40,389 nucleotides of DNA from a bacterium. GTDB taxonomy: Bacteria; Patescibacteriota; Saccharimonadia; Saccharimonadales; Saccharimonadaceae. Positions 7,349-15,406 of the stretch are shown piece after piece (position 1 is the stretch's first letter; each line of letters starts with the position of its first letter). The stretch spans positions 1 through 40,389 of the forward strand of contig JAJXWT010000007.1 of NCBI GenBank assembly GCA_021781475.1, in the 5' to 3' direction. The position numbers and the translations under genes were made by a program. Below the pieces are notes generated by a model that did not search any database, was not told where the DNA came from, and saw nothing but the letters and a program-made list of their open reading frames with translations.

Positions 7349-7735
7349 CTAGTGGATAATAAGCCCCACCGCGAATGACGCCAAAAGCAGCAAGAATACA
7401 GCAAGCGTTACTATGGTCATGGGCTTTTCACTGGCCCTAGCAAATAGCACGACCGAGGCCGCCACCCTAAATATTGGCGTCATAATAAGCAATAAAATAC
7501 CAAGTTGGATAAACCCAAGCCCGCTCCCGGCCACAACGGCTGCCATGATAGCCCCCACCGTGCGCGGAAACATGTAGCCTAGGGTTATGGGCGCATGGCC
7601 TGCAAAAAGCCCCCCTTGCCCGGCAAACAACAGCACGAGCCCCACTACAATCATTATGGCACTCACAAGAACCCCTGCGCGGAGTATGCCACTTACAGCC
7701 CGCTCCATGCGACTGGCGGCTAAGCTATGTGTCAT
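7349..7735 (-). CDS. DUF1634 membrane protein, 128 aa
   Basis: Three hydrophobic segments (about 18-40, 55-90, 105-127) and a start of the ASRMERAVSGILRAGVLVS kind match the DUF1634 family. Members often sit next to TauE/SafE transporters, and here the ATG overlaps the stop of such a gene by 4 nt, so the two proteins probably work together. The substrate is unknown. Confidence 0.75.
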   Translation of the reverse strand: MTHSLAASRMERAVSGILRAGVLVSAIMIVVGLVLLFAGQGGLFAGHAPITLGYMFPRTVGAIMAAVVAGSGLGFIQLGILLLIMTPIFRVAASVVLFARASEKPMTIVTLAVFLLLLASFAVGLIIH

Positions 7736-8568
7736 GCGATCCCCCGTTGCAGCATTTCAACCGCAACTATCACTAACACCAGCATAAACATCATTCGTAC
7801 AGCACGCGGCGCGACCTTATTTAATAGCCGTGACCCAACCATTGCGCCAACCAACACCCCCAACGCAACGGGGGCCGCCAAAATAGGGTTAATTTGCCCG
7901 CGCGCAAAAAAGGCGCCTGCGCTTGCGGCAGCTGTTACCCCAATCATAAAATCACTAGTTGCCGCCGAGGCTTTAATTGGCATGCGCATGGCAATATCCA
8001 TTGCTGGCACCTTTAAGGCCCCTGAACCCACCCCTAAAAGCGCCGACAGCATACCGGCGCAGTACATAAGCCCCAGGCCAAGCTTTGTGCCCTGCAACTT
8101 ATACGTAATTGTTTTGCGCTCGTTTTGGTCGTAATATGAGCCATGCAAACGTAGGTGGTTCGCGATGGAATCGTTTGACTTTGTGAGCACGCGCTCATGG
8201 CGGGGTTGGCGCAGCATTGCCACCGCCGAATACGCAATCACTCCGGCAAATAAAATATACAATGCCTGGTTTGGAATGTAGGCTGTTAGTACCGCACCGC
8301 TAATAGCGCCGAGTGTTGTGCCAAGTTCTAAAAACATGCCAGCCCGCAAGTTCGTGAGGCGTTCGCGCACGTACGTCACGGCCGCGCCCGAAGATGTGGC
8401 AATTACTGCGACAATTGACGCCCCAATCGCCAGCCGAATATCAACATGGTACAGCAAGGTTAAAACCGGTACGATAATGATACCGCCGCCAAGGCCGACG
8501 AGTGACCCCACTAAGCCAGCGATGATTGCAACCAGCCCAAGTGACACAACAAAATCAAGTGGCGACAT
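7732..8568 (-). CDS. TauE/SafE (DUF81) family permease
   Basis: The 278-residue membrane protein has two halves each with a Gly-rich motif: LVGSLVGLGGGIIIVPVLT in the first and MLSALLGVGSGALKVPAMD in the second, as in sulfite exporter TauE/SafE proteins. The family moves sulfur-containing or small organic anions. A TATAAT box (8576-8581, minus strand) ends 7 nt before the ATG with no ribosome binding site, so it should be translated from a leaderless mRNA. The DUF1634 gene follows with a 4-nt overlap. Confidence 0.85.
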   Translation of the reverse strand: MSPLDFVVSLGLVAIIAGLVGSLVGLGGGIIIVPVLTLLYHVDIRLAIGASIVAVIATSSGAAVTYVRERLTNLRAGMFLELGTTLGAISGAVLTAYIPNQALYILFAGVIAYSAVAMLRQPRHERVLTKSNDSIANHLRLHGSYYDQNERKTITYKLQGTKLGLGLMYCAGMLSALLGVGSGALKVPAMDIAMRMPIKASAATSDFMIGVTAAASAGAFFARGQINPILAAPVALGVLVGAMVGSRLLNKVAPRAVRMMFMLVLVIVAVEMLQRGIA

Positions 8569-8692
8569 GCTATGTATTATATACCACGAACCCGCAGCAG
8601 GGGCTATGCCTCATAATCGATACGGTAGTTTTGCGCCGAACGGTTGCTGGCCCACCGCGCCCAGCTTATACGGCATTTATTAATAAGTAGTG

Positions 8693-9196
8693 CTACTGGC
8701 TTAATTGCTTAATTTTGGGTCCCGCTACCATCAAGTAAATGACCAGTACGAGAGCAAACACAGCCACCCCTATACCGCCGCCAAGGAGGGTTTGGGCTAC
8801 CGCAACAACAAACAGGGCGATAGAAACAAGGTTGATGTTGTGGATTGTCTTAAGGACAACAGTGGCATTTTCATCACTTTTCATAATGCGCCGGCCAGCA
8901 ACAATCCAGTAGACACCCACACCAAGTGACAGTACAAGGTAAACGGCAAGTATCACCCGCATATTTGCGTTTGTGCTACCGAAAGCGAGCAGGCTGATCA
9001 AAATAAGCACAACCAGCAAACAACCCAACAAAAACGTTGATCGTCCCGCATTTTGAATCTTTTTACGTAACAATGCAACATTTTGGTCGGCACCCGGTAC
9101 AGGCGGAGTTATCGATTCCGTTGCTGTGCCCGCCTGAGGTTGCTGCATGTCGTTAACCGGCTGCGTAGCCTGGTCTATTGGTTGTTGTGGCTGCAT
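8693..9196 (-). CDS. Four-helix membrane protein with Gln/Pro-rich start (hypothetical)
   Basis: About 45 polar residues rich in Gln and Pro are followed by four hydrophobic segments at about 54-72, 78-98, 117-137 and 141-158. AAAGGAAT precedes the ATG. The layout resembles small DUF4870-like or Pro/Gln-tailed membrane proteins, but no family was firmly recognised. Nothing in the neighbours indicates its role. Confidence 0.65.
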   Translation of the reverse strand: MQPQQPIDQATQPVNDMQQPQAGTATESITPPVPGADQNVALLRKKIQNAGRSTFLLGCLLVVLILISLLAFGSTNANMRVILAVYLVLSLGVGVYWIVAGRRIMKSDENATVVLKTIHNINLVSIALFVVAVAQTLLGGGIGVAVFALVLVIYLMVAGPKIKQLSQ

Positions 9197-9300
9197 ATAT
9201 ACTATTCCTTTGGTGCTGCAATTACGTTTATTCTTACCTGCACTATATAACGCCTGGCCCAGTTTTTACAACCTTGGCAGGCTGACAACCTTGCGCCCGT

Positions 9301-9552
9301 TTACTCTGAAAGCGTTTTTTTCCTTTGCTCGAACTCTTTTTGGTCGATCTCGCCATTCGCGTAGCGCTTGCGAAGGATAGCCAGTGCGTCATCAGCCGCG
9401 CTACCCTGCGCTGGCATGCTGCCGCGCGTTCCACGTACCAACAAATAAATCCCAATACCAATCAATACTAATACGATAAACATCATGATTACGCCTCCAA
9501 TTCCAAAGTACCCATAGTTCATACCGTTGCCGTAACTCCAACCATCCATCAT
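9301..9552 (-). CDS. SHOCT-domain membrane protein, 83 aa
   Basis: A Gly/Tyr/Met-rich start is followed by a single membrane helix (GGVIMMFIVLVLIGIGIYLL) and a C-terminal SHOCT motif (ALAILRKRYANGEIDQKEFE). SHOCT domains are short oligomerisation modules at protein ends. AAGGAGG stands 6 nt before the ATG pair, one of the strongest ribosome binding sites in the window. It is divergent from the ECF sigma gene. Confidence 0.85.
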   Translation of the reverse strand: MMDGWSYGNGMNYGYFGIGGVIMMFIVLVLIGIGIYLLVRGTRGSMPAQGSAADDALAILRKRYANGEIDQKEFEQRKKTLSE

Positions 9553-9639
9553 AGTGCGCCTCCTTAGTTATACCCCTATTATAGCGCGCCCCGCTTGCCA
9601 TGGCCACAATATCTAGTGGTAGTCTGCCGACCATTCTGC

Positions 9640-9654
9640 GATAATAGACCCATG
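9640..9654 (+). promoter_or_regulatory. -10 box for a leaderless sigma-factor mRNA
   Basis: GATAAT at 9640-9645 ends 6 nt before the ATG at 9652. The -35 region is not recognisable as sigma-70 type, so autoregulation by the sigma factor is possible but not shown. Confidence 0.5.
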
Positions 9655-10209
9655 CCAGCCCCGACCCAGCCCGACGAAGCGATTGTTGCCGCCGTGATAC
9701 ACGGTGACATAGACGCCTACGCAGCCATAATGGCACGCTACGAGCAAAAACTCGAGCGCTATGTGCTGTACTTGGTCCACGACACCGCCACGGCACGCGA
9801 CATCGTGCAAGAAACCTTTATTCGGGCGTACCAAAACTTGCGCTCATACAACCCAAAGTACAAATTTTCATCATGGCTCTACCGAATCGCCCACAATCAA
9901 GCCATGAACGCTATCAAAAAAGAGCGCCACACCGTCGCAGTTGAGAGCGATACGTTCCCGGACACCGCCTACGATGCACGTATTGACGAGCTAGTTGACG
10001 CAAAAATCTTACACCAAAGGGTCCAACAATGCCTCGGCCGGCTTGCCCCAAAATACCGCGAAGTGGTGCAACTGATTTATTTCGAAAACATGAAATACGA
10101 AGACGCGAGCGACGTGCTCCGGGTACCGGTCTCGACAGTCGGCGTGCGCCTGTCGCGCGCCAAGGTGCAACTACTCAAAATTTGTAAGCAGATAGGAGTG
10201 AAGCGATGA
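9652..10209 (+). CDS. ECF-family RNA polymerase sigma factor, 185 aa
   Basis: Region 2 is clear (RDIVQETFIRAYQNLRSY, then FSSWLYRIAHNQAMNAIKKE), and region 4 follows (LAPKYREVVQLIYFENMKYE, then VPVSTVGVRLSRAKVQLL). The ATG at 9652 is chosen because a -10 box ends 6 nt upstream; the longer frame from 9595 would contain that promoter. It overlaps the next membrane-protein gene by 4 nt (ATGA), the usual layout of a sigma/anti-sigma pair. It probably controls a small envelope or stress regulon. Confidence 0.93.
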   Translation: MPAPTQPDEAIVAAVIHGDIDAYAAIMARYEQKLERYVLYLVHDTATARDIVQETFIRAYQNLRSYNPKYKFSSWLYRIAHNQAMNAIKKERHTVAVESDTFPDTAYDARIDELVDAKILHQRVQQCLGRLAPKYREVVQLIYFENMKYEDASDVLRVPVSTVGVRLSRAKVQLLKICKQIGVKR

Positions 10210-10685
10210 AACAACAGCCCGACACACCCGTTATACACAAGGTTATGACTGATATAAAAGAAGGCAAGGTCGGCATGCGGCCACGCACCTACTACACGCT
10301 ACTGCTAGTGGCAGCAACGCTAGGGGCAGTGGTTTTGGGCTTAATTATTAGCTATGCGGTCGATATTACGATTTTTTGGTATAAAATTCAAACCGCCAGC
10401 ACCCCTGCGTACGGTGCACGGGCCAACCTAAGCCAGGCACTCGGCAGCTTTCCGTGGTGGGCAATCGCCGTTGCGGCGCTCGCACTCATTGCCGCGATTT
10501 GGCTAATAAAAAAACAAGGGACAATGTACCGGGTGCGGACCAGTGTGGTTGCGCTGGCCCTTATAGCCGCAGCGTGCGCGGTTGCGGTTGTGCTTTCGCT
10601 CGCGGGCATCGGCGAGCCGCGCGGCGGCCTGCCTGGCAACCCAAGCGGCCAGCCCCATAGTGGCCGCCAACTCCAAAATAGATGA
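10206..10685 (+). CDS. Membrane protein coupled to the sigma factor (possible anti-sigma)
   Basis: A short cytoplasmic start (about 28 residues, IHKVMTDIKEGKVGMRPRTY) is followed by three membrane segments at about 29-50, 83-102 and 110-132 and a Gly/Pro/Gln-rich tail. It overlaps the sigma gene by 4 nt. No zinc-binding HxxxCxxC anti-sigma motif is present, so if it restrains the sigma factor it belongs to a different class. Function is inferred from position. Confidence 0.6.
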   Translation: MKQQPDTPVIHKVMTDIKEGKVGMRPRTYYTLLLVAATLGAVVLGLIISYAVDITIFWYKIQTASTPAYGARANLSQALGSFPWWAIAVAALALIAAIWLIKKQGTMYRVRTSVVALALIAAACAVAVVLSLAGIGEPRGGLPGNPSGQPHSGRQLQNR

Positions 10686-10748
10686 AATAAAACCAGCCGC
10701 TTGGTTGTATTACTAGTGCAAAGCAACATAACATAGGAGACTTGCACT

Positions 10749-11207
10749 ATGAACAAATTACTACTCACTAGCGGTATAGCCGCAGTCGCCGTAACGGGCG
10801 CCATTGCGGTAACCCCACTACGGGCATCGGCCGAAACAGCGCTAAATACCATCGTCACGACCGCCCAACAGCACCAACGGTTTGGCAACGGGGGTGGCTA
10901 CGGCTACCAATCATCGCTTGAAACCCGTGCCCCGGTGTTAGGTATGAGTGCCAGCGAACTACAAACAGCGCTCCAAACCAAAACACTATCGCAAATTGCC
11001 GCCGAGCAAGGCATGACCCAAGAACAGTTCCAGGCCAAAATGCAGGCGGCGGTAACCGCACGCTGGCAGGCCATGGGCCTCAGCAGCGACGAAATCGCCG
11101 CTCGCCTGGCCGCACGCGAACAGCGCCAAGAGCAAAACCAGGCAACCCACACCTGGGGTAGTGGCGATGGCGCTCGCTCCCATGGTGGCTACGGCCCACG
11201 CAGCTAA
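10749..11207 (+). CDS. Secreted protein with Gln-rich C-terminal half, 152 aa
   Basis: A signal peptide is visible (MNKLLLTSGIAAVAVTGAIA, cleavage near RASA-ET). The mature part contains LGMSASELQTALQTKTLSQI and AAEQGMTQEQFQAKM, a helical pattern seen in small secreted proteins of the DUF2680 kind, and a Gly/His/Ser tail. ATAGGAG precedes the ATG. It lies 60 nt after the sigma/membrane protein pair, in the same direction and before a terminator, so it is a plausible target of that sigma factor. Confidence 0.7.
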   Translation: MNKLLLTSGIAAVAVTGAIAVTPLRASAETALNTIVTTAQQHQRFGNGGGYGYQSSLETRAPVLGMSASELQTALQTKTLSQIAAEQGMTQEQFQAKMQAAVTARWQAMGLSSDEIAARLAAREQRQEQNQATHTWGSGDGARSHGGYGPRS

Positions 11208-11230
11208 CACCCGCGCCAACAATCGCCAGC

Positions 11231-11261
11231 CTATCGCCCCGTGTAAAAAGCGGGGCGATAG
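11231..11261 (+). terminator. Intrinsic terminator after the sigma locus
   Basis: CTATCGCCCCG at 11231-11241 pairs perfectly with CGGGGCGATAG at 11251-11261 around a 9-nt loop. The downstream tail (ATAAATC) is only partly T-rich. Confidence 0.65.
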
Positions 11262-11280
11262 ATAAATCGCTTTGCCATGC

Positions 11281-11583
11281 TTATTCACCCACCGTCACGC
11301 CACGCCAAAACGCAATGTAATTTGTAAAATCTTTCCGAACACGCTCAATTGAGCCCTCTTTGGGCACCGGGTAGTACCAAGCCGCTCCGGCATTCACTTT
11401 TCCACCCACTGCAATATCGTAATAGCTCGCCTCACCTTTCCAAACACAGGTGGTATGTTCGTCACTTGGTGCCAAGTACTCTTTTTTCACAGACTGGGGC
11501 GGAAAGTACCAGTTCCCCTCTATATAAATAAGGTCTTCTTTTTTTGCCTCGGCAATTACCATGTCGTTCCATAGTGCTTTCAT
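11281..11583 (-). CDS. DUF427 domain protein, 100 aa
   Basis: The sequence MKALWNDMVIAEAKKEDLIY, then GNWYFPPQSVKKEYL, CVWKGEASYYDI and AAWYYPVPKEG follows the DUF427 pattern closely, and the length is typical of single-domain members. The biochemical activity of the family is not established. The start at 11583 has AAAGGAG seven bases upstream; the longer frame to 11784 is rejected because it runs into the divergent PAP2 promoter region. Confidence 0.88.
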   Translation of the reverse strand: MKALWNDMVIAEAKKEDLIYIEGNWYFPPQSVKKEYLAPSDEHTTCVWKGEASYYDIAVGGKVNAGAAWYYPVPKEGSIERVRKDFTNYIAFWRGVTVGE

Positions 11584-11692
11584 GCGCGTGCTCCTTTGAC
11601 GAATATTACGCCTGCATTGATTATAATACGGTGCAGCCGACATGATACAATAAAATGCATAACCATAGACGCTAAGGAGATACTTACCCCAT

Positions 11693-12250
11693 ATGAACAC
11701 CAGTTTGCTTTTAACGATTAACGGGTGGGCCGGAAAGCACCATTCGCTTGACCAACTGATGATTTTTTTGGCGAGCAACCTCATTTATGTCGTATTTGCT
11801 GCCGCACTTATAATCATTGGGTACCTACTATATAAACGCCAGTTTGCAACCGTGGCTTGGTTTATGGGCTCACTGGTATTGTCGTATGTGCTACTAAAAA
11901 TAGCGGCTCACACCTATGTTGACCACCGGCCGTTTGTTGATCACCACTTAACACAGCTAATTCCCCACGCCGCCGGGTCGTCGTTCCCGAGTGACCACAC
12001 GACCGTTACGACAGCTATTGGCGTGAGCTTATTGTTACTGACAAAATTCAAAAAAACCGGCATAGCTATCGCCGCTGCGGCTGTACTTATTGGCTTTGCT
12101 CGCGTATTTGTTGGCGTTCACTACCCAATCGATATTTTGGGCGGGTTAATTGTTGGTACTATTGGTAGCGTTGCTACATGGGCCGTAATGCGCTGGTACA
12201 CATCACGTGCCAAAAGCACACCAGCGACGAACACGACGCCGAGCGCCTAA
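11693..12250 (+). CDS. PAP2-family phosphatase, possibly undecaprenyl-diphosphatase
   Basis: The three phosphatase motifs are present in order: KIAAHTYVDHRP, SSFPSDHTT and RVFVGVHYPIDILGG. Five or so membrane segments surround them, so the active site would face outward as in BcrC-type undecaprenyl pyrophosphate phosphatases, recycling the peptidoglycan lipid carrier. Other lipid phosphatases share these motifs, so the substrate is inferred. AAGGAG precedes the ATG by about 10 nt. It is divergent from DUF427 and convergent with the Fur-type gene. Confidence 0.85.
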   Translation: MNTSLLLTINGWAGKHHSLDQLMIFLASNLIYVVFAAALIIIGYLLYKRQFATVAWFMGSLVLSYVLLKIAAHTYVDHRPFVDHHLTQLIPHAAGSSFPSDHTTVTTAIGVSLLLLTKFKKTGIAIAAAAVLIGFARVFVGVHYPIDILGGLIVGTIGSVATWAVMRWYTSRAKSTPATNTTPSA

Positions 12251-12287
12251 GCACACACCTACACCTGTACCCTGTACGTTGGAAGAT

Positions 12288-12680
12288 TTAACTCTGGCAA
12301 TTTTTACACAGGCCCGAAACCGTAAGACTGCCACTAATACTACAGCCGTCACCAATTGCCTGCTCTATCAGTGGACGCACCACCGCACTAAGAGTAGCAT
12401 CTCGGATTAAGCCGCAGTGTGTGCACATAAAATGATCGTGTGGTTCAAGGTTAAAATCGTACCGCAATACGTTTTTTTTGCCGCTTGGCGCTAGCTGCAC
12501 CTCGCCGCGTTCAAGCATACGGGCCGTAATACGGTGGATTGTCGTCGTACTCACTTCGGGGTAATCGGCATGGAGCGCGCTCAATAACTCGGCATTGGTC
12601 GCATGGCCCAGCCGCTGTAATGCCTGGCGGGCTATGTCAACATATTTGCTCGTGCGCTCATGCACAGGGTAGTGGTTCAT
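12288..12680 (-). CDS. Fur-family metalloregulator (PerR/Fur type)
   Basis: The winged-helix part (LQRLGHATNAELLSALHADY, then VSTTTIHRITARMLERGEV) is followed by a dimerisation part with the metal ligands HDHFMCTHCG and two final cysteines in GLCKNCQ, giving a four-cysteine structural zinc site. It overlaps the thioredoxin reductase stop by 4 nt and so is in its operon. A perfect 19-bp palindrome in the operon promoter (13647-13665) is its most likely binding site. Whether it senses iron, zinc, manganese or peroxide cannot be told from the sequence. Confidence 0.9.
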   Translation of the reverse strand: MNHYPVHERTSKYVDIARQALQRLGHATNAELLSALHADYPEVSTTTIHRITARMLERGEVQLAPSGKKNVLRYDFNLEPHDHFMCTHCGLIRDATLSAVVRPLIEQAIGDGCSISGSLTVSGLCKNCQS

Positions 12681-13618
12681 ACTTTGTTCCTTTCAAGGTG
12701 TTCACGGATGGCGAGCGCCGCCGAAGCGCCATCGCCGACAGCGCTGGCAATTTGCATTGTGGCGCCACTCCGGCAGTCACCAGCAACAAAAACACCAGGC
12801 ATTGATGTTTCGTTCTTTGCGTTTGCGTGCACCAAGCCTTGTGCATCAAGCGCAATAGCGCTCCCACGCAAAAACTCGGTGTTCGGCAATAACCCAATAA
12901 ATATAAACATGCCATCGGCCTTTAGTAGGGTATGGTCGCCTGTGCCTGTATGGGTCACCTGGGCACCGACAAATGAATCGTCGGTGCCCACGATTTCATC
13001 AACAGCCACATCCGTGTGCACGGTAATTTTATCGCTCATAGCGGCCAGTTTGTGCTGCAAAACATCACTTGCGCGCAACTCGCTCCGCACCAGCAGGTCA
13101 ATATGGGTAGCGAATTTTGTTAAAAATAGGGCTTCTTGCACACCGCTGTTACCGCCGCCCACCACAATTAGGCGCTTTCCGGCGTAAAACGCGCCGTCGC
13201 AGGTCGCACAGTAGTGCACGCCGCGCGAATAGTACGTGTCTTCGCCAGGCACGTGCAGCTTGCGGTGGTCGCTCCCTGTCGCAATGAGCACCGCCCGGGC
13301 GTGCACATCGCCGTTTGTGGTGTGCACCCGCACGCCGCCGTGGTTAGGGGTTAGGCCGGTGACTTCGGCAAAATCAATTTTTGCCCCAAACCGCTCGGCT
13401 TGCGCACGCAGCTGGTCGGCCAGCCGAATGCCTTCAAGCCCCTCGGCGTAGCCCGGGTAGTTATCAATCCAATCAGTTGTTGCCGCTAACCCGCCCACCA
13501 TGGCTTTTTCGTATAACACCGTGGCAATATCTTCGCGGGCGGTGTATATGGCAGCTGAAAGCGCGGCCGGGCCAGCGCCAATCATAACGACATCGTGAAT
13601 TTTATTTTGTTGCTCCAT
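12677..13618 (-). CDS. trxB: Thioredoxin reductase (NADPH, FAD), 313 aa
   Basis: It reduces thioredoxin with NADPH. FAD site VVMIGAGPAALSAAIYTARE, redox-active pair Cys137-Cys140 in HYCATCDGAF, NADPH site LIVVGGGNSGVQEA and the late FAD contact GVFVAGDCRS are all visible, and the length is typical. The ATG at 13618 is chosen because TATGCT ends 7 nt upstream, predicting a leaderless mRNA; the -35 TTTACA overlaps the 19-bp palindrome. fur follows with a 4-nt overlap, so the operon is probably self-regulated. Confidence 0.95.
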   Translation of the reverse strand: MEQQNKIHDVVMIGAGPAALSAAIYTAREDIATVLYEKAMVGGLAATTDWIDNYPGYAEGLEGIRLADQLRAQAERFGAKIDFAEVTGLTPNHGGVRVHTTNGDVHARAVLIATGSDHRKLHVPGEDTYYSRGVHYCATCDGAFYAGKRLIVVGGGNSGVQEALFLTKFATHIDLLVRSELRASDVLQHKLAAMSDKITVHTDVAVDEIVGTDDSFVGAQVTHTGTGDHTLLKADGMFIFIGLLPNTEFLRGSAIALDAQGLVHANAKNETSMPGVFVAGDCRSGATMQIASAVGDGASAALAIREHLERNKV

Positions 13619-13625
13619 AGTACGT

Positions 13626-13654
13626 AGCATACAGGCTTTACAAATAAATGTAAA
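13626..13654 (-). promoter_or_regulatory. Promoter of the trxB-fur operon
   Basis: On the minus strand, TTTACA (13649-13654) and TATGCT (13626-13631) are 17 nt apart. The -10 box ends 7 nt before the trxB ATG, so the transcript should begin at or near the start codon. Confidence 0.75.
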
Positions 13655-13665
13655 TGATTTACATT
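13647..13665. promoter_or_regulatory. 19-bp perfect palindrome, candidate Fur-family operator
   Basis: AATGTAAAT, a central G, then ATTTACATT form a perfect 9-1-9 inverted repeat, the geometry of Fur/PerR/Zur boxes. It overlaps the -35 of trxB-fur and lies about 30 nt upstream of the divergent rhodanese gene. Since a Fur-family gene is in the flanking operon, binding by that protein is the simplest explanation. Confidence 0.75.
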
Positions 13666-13693
13666 AAGATGAATTGTTAACGAAAGGAATAGG

Positions 13694-13966
13694 ATGAAAG
13701 ATACGCAAGAACGAATCATTATTGATGTCCGCGAACCATACGAATTCATGATGGGCCATGTTAAGGGAGCGCTCAATATCCCCCCCGCTAAGCTGCTAAA
13801 AGGTGTCCCCAAAGAACTCGCCGAAACGCCAAAAAACACGGAAATTATACTGTACTGCATGAGCGGCTCACGCTCCGGTGCATCAATCCGCATATTGCAG
13901 CAATACGGCTTTACTAACCTTGTAAACGGCATTAACAAAGACCAGGTGAAAGCACGCTACCTGTAA
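13694..13966 (+). CDS. Single-domain rhodanese, 90 aa
   Basis: The rhodanese-homology fold is seen in IIIDVREPYEFMMGHVKGAL and the active-site loop YCMSGSRSG with catalytic Cys; the protein transfers sulfane sulfur or acts in thiol redox chemistry. AAAGGAATAG precedes the ATG. It is divergent from thioredoxin reductase and shares the palindromic control region, so it is probably co-regulated with that gene. No fusion or signal peptide is present; it should be cytoplasmic. Confidence 0.9.
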   Translation: MKDTQERIIIDVREPYEFMMGHVKGALNIPPAKLLKGVPKELAETPKNTEIILYCMSGSRSGASIRILQQYGFTNLVNGINKDQVKARYL

Positions 13967-13978
13967 AGCCGGGCAGGC

Positions 13979-14452
13979 CTAGTGGGCGCGGCGCGGTGGC
14001 AACTCACGCATCGTGAGTACGTATGACCAAGTTAATAGCAGGCTAAATAGGACAGTCCACCAGCCGCTATCTGTCGCGATTGTACCGCCAAATAGCCCGG
14101 ATTGTACCGAGGCACCCATATACAGGGTTGTCCAAAGCGTTAACGCAATCAATACCACACACACCGCGAGCCCACTCCACTTACTAATCGAGCGTAGCTG
14201 AGTAGTGACGCGCATTGAAATAAGGTATGGAATGCTTGCGATTTCAAGCAAAGGGATTGCAATCGCGAGCACCCAGTTCGTGACGCCAAACCCCGCGAGG
14301 TGCATGGCTTTTATGATACCGGGGAGTTCTTCGAACCGAAATAATTGTGTGACCGCAAGGATAAGTAACACCAGCCCTAGCGTAAACCCGCGCCAGTAGG
14401 CGACATTATGTTTAAATTCTGCTGGGAAAATGGATGCGATAAATTCTTTCAT
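13979..14452 (-). CDS. DoxX/MauE-like four-helix membrane protein, 157 aa
   Basis: After a 20-residue amphipathic start, four membrane segments follow at about 23-42, 56-78, 92-112 and 126-148. The arrangement resembles DoxX/MauE-type proteins, which work in membrane thiol or quinone redox chemistry, but no diagnostic motif was found. TATAAT (14459-14464, minus strand) ends 6 nt before the ATG, predicting a leaderless mRNA. It is convergent with the rhodanese gene with only 12 nt between them. Confidence 0.6.
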   Translation of the reverse strand: MKEFIASIFPAEFKHNVAYWRGFTLGLVLLILAVTQLFRFEELPGIIKAMHLAGFGVTNWVLAIAIPLLEIASIPYLISMRVTTQLRSISKWSGLAVCVVLIALTLWTTLYMGASVQSGLFGGTIATDSGWWTVLFSLLLTWSYVLTMRELPPRRAH

Positions 14453-14656
14453 ACTTTGATTATAGTCTCTAACAGAGGAATTTTGTGTTGTAATTTTGGT
14501 AATACCCCTTGCGCTTTTTTATTAGGTTCGGTATATTACAGACAGCGAAGTTACAAAAACAAAAACTTTTTAAAAACTTGCAACATCGCACTACGATATT
14601 TCCACCACAACAATATCTTTTTTATGGCCGGGGTTATACCCGGTCATTAACGTTGC

Positions 14657-15307
14657 CTAGGCTTTTTTGCTTTGCGACTTACGCCACTCGGCAATTTTGC
14701 CATGGTGCCCACTTAAAAGCACAGGCGGCACCGCCATGTCCATAAAGACCTCGGGCTTGGTGTACTGTGGGAATTCTAAAGTTTCGCCGTCGCTAAAGCT
14801 TTCAATCGCGGCGCTCTGCTCGCCGCCAAGCACACCCGGTATTAGGCGCACCACGCTATCAATAATGGTCATGGCAGGCAATTCGCCACCCGTCAGCACG
14901 TAGTCCCCCACGCTGATTTCTTTGTCTACCAGCGCTAAAATGCGTTCGTCGTAGCCCTCGTACCGCCCACAAATAAAGATATAGCCAGTATCAGCTGCCG
15001 CATAGGTTTCGGCCGCCTGCTGTTTCCAGCGCTCGCCACGTGGCGTCATAAGCAACACAGTCGCCCCCGGGTCGTTGGCCTTTGCTGACTGCACCGCGTG
15101 CCACAGCGGTTCAATCCGCAGCAGCATGCCATCGCCCCCACCATACGGCGTATCGTCGACCGTTCGGCGCGGGCCAAGGCCAAAGTCACGCAAATTTATA
15201 CAGCTTAGCTCCACAATGCCCTCTTTTTGCGCTTTCCACATCATGGAACTGCCAAAAACACCTTCAAACATTTCGGGGAACAGCGTGATCACTTGGAATT
15301 TTTTCAT
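14657..15307 (-). CDS. trmD: tRNA (guanine-37-N1) methyltransferase TrmD
   Basis: TrmD methylates G37 next to the anticodon using SAM. Knotted SPOUT signatures are present: VITLFPEMFEGVFGSSM at the start, PYGGGDGMLLRIEPL, YIFICGRYEGYDERI, VGDYVLTGGELPAM and PGVLG. At 216 aa it is a compact member lacking a long C-terminal tail. TACACT (15315-15320, minus strand) ends 7 nt before the ATG, so the mRNA should be leaderless. Unlike many bacteria it is not adjacent to rpsP, which lies about 3 kb away. Confidence 0.96.
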   Translation of the reverse strand: MKKFQVITLFPEMFEGVFGSSMMWKAQKEGIVELSCINLRDFGLGPRRTVDDTPYGGGDGMLLRIEPLWHAVQSAKANDPGATVLLMTPRGERWKQQAAETYAAADTGYIFICGRYEGYDERILALVDKEISVGDYVLTGGELPAMTIIDSVVRLIPGVLGGEQSAAIESFSDGETLEFPQYTKPEVFMDMAVPPVLLSGHHGKIAEWRKSQSKKA

Positions 15308-15406
15308 TAGTACCAGTGTAGCAGCTATTGACTAATGAGTAAATAATTGCATTCGTATACAATACTCCTTTTGCCCCATATGCAGCTGTGCTAGACTAGT
15401 GACAGT

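Noticed and set aside
10388-10888. 166-aa minus-strand ORF
   Set aside because: It runs across the sigma-partner gene and the start of the next gene, whose plus-strand signals (ATAGGAG, signal peptide) are clear.
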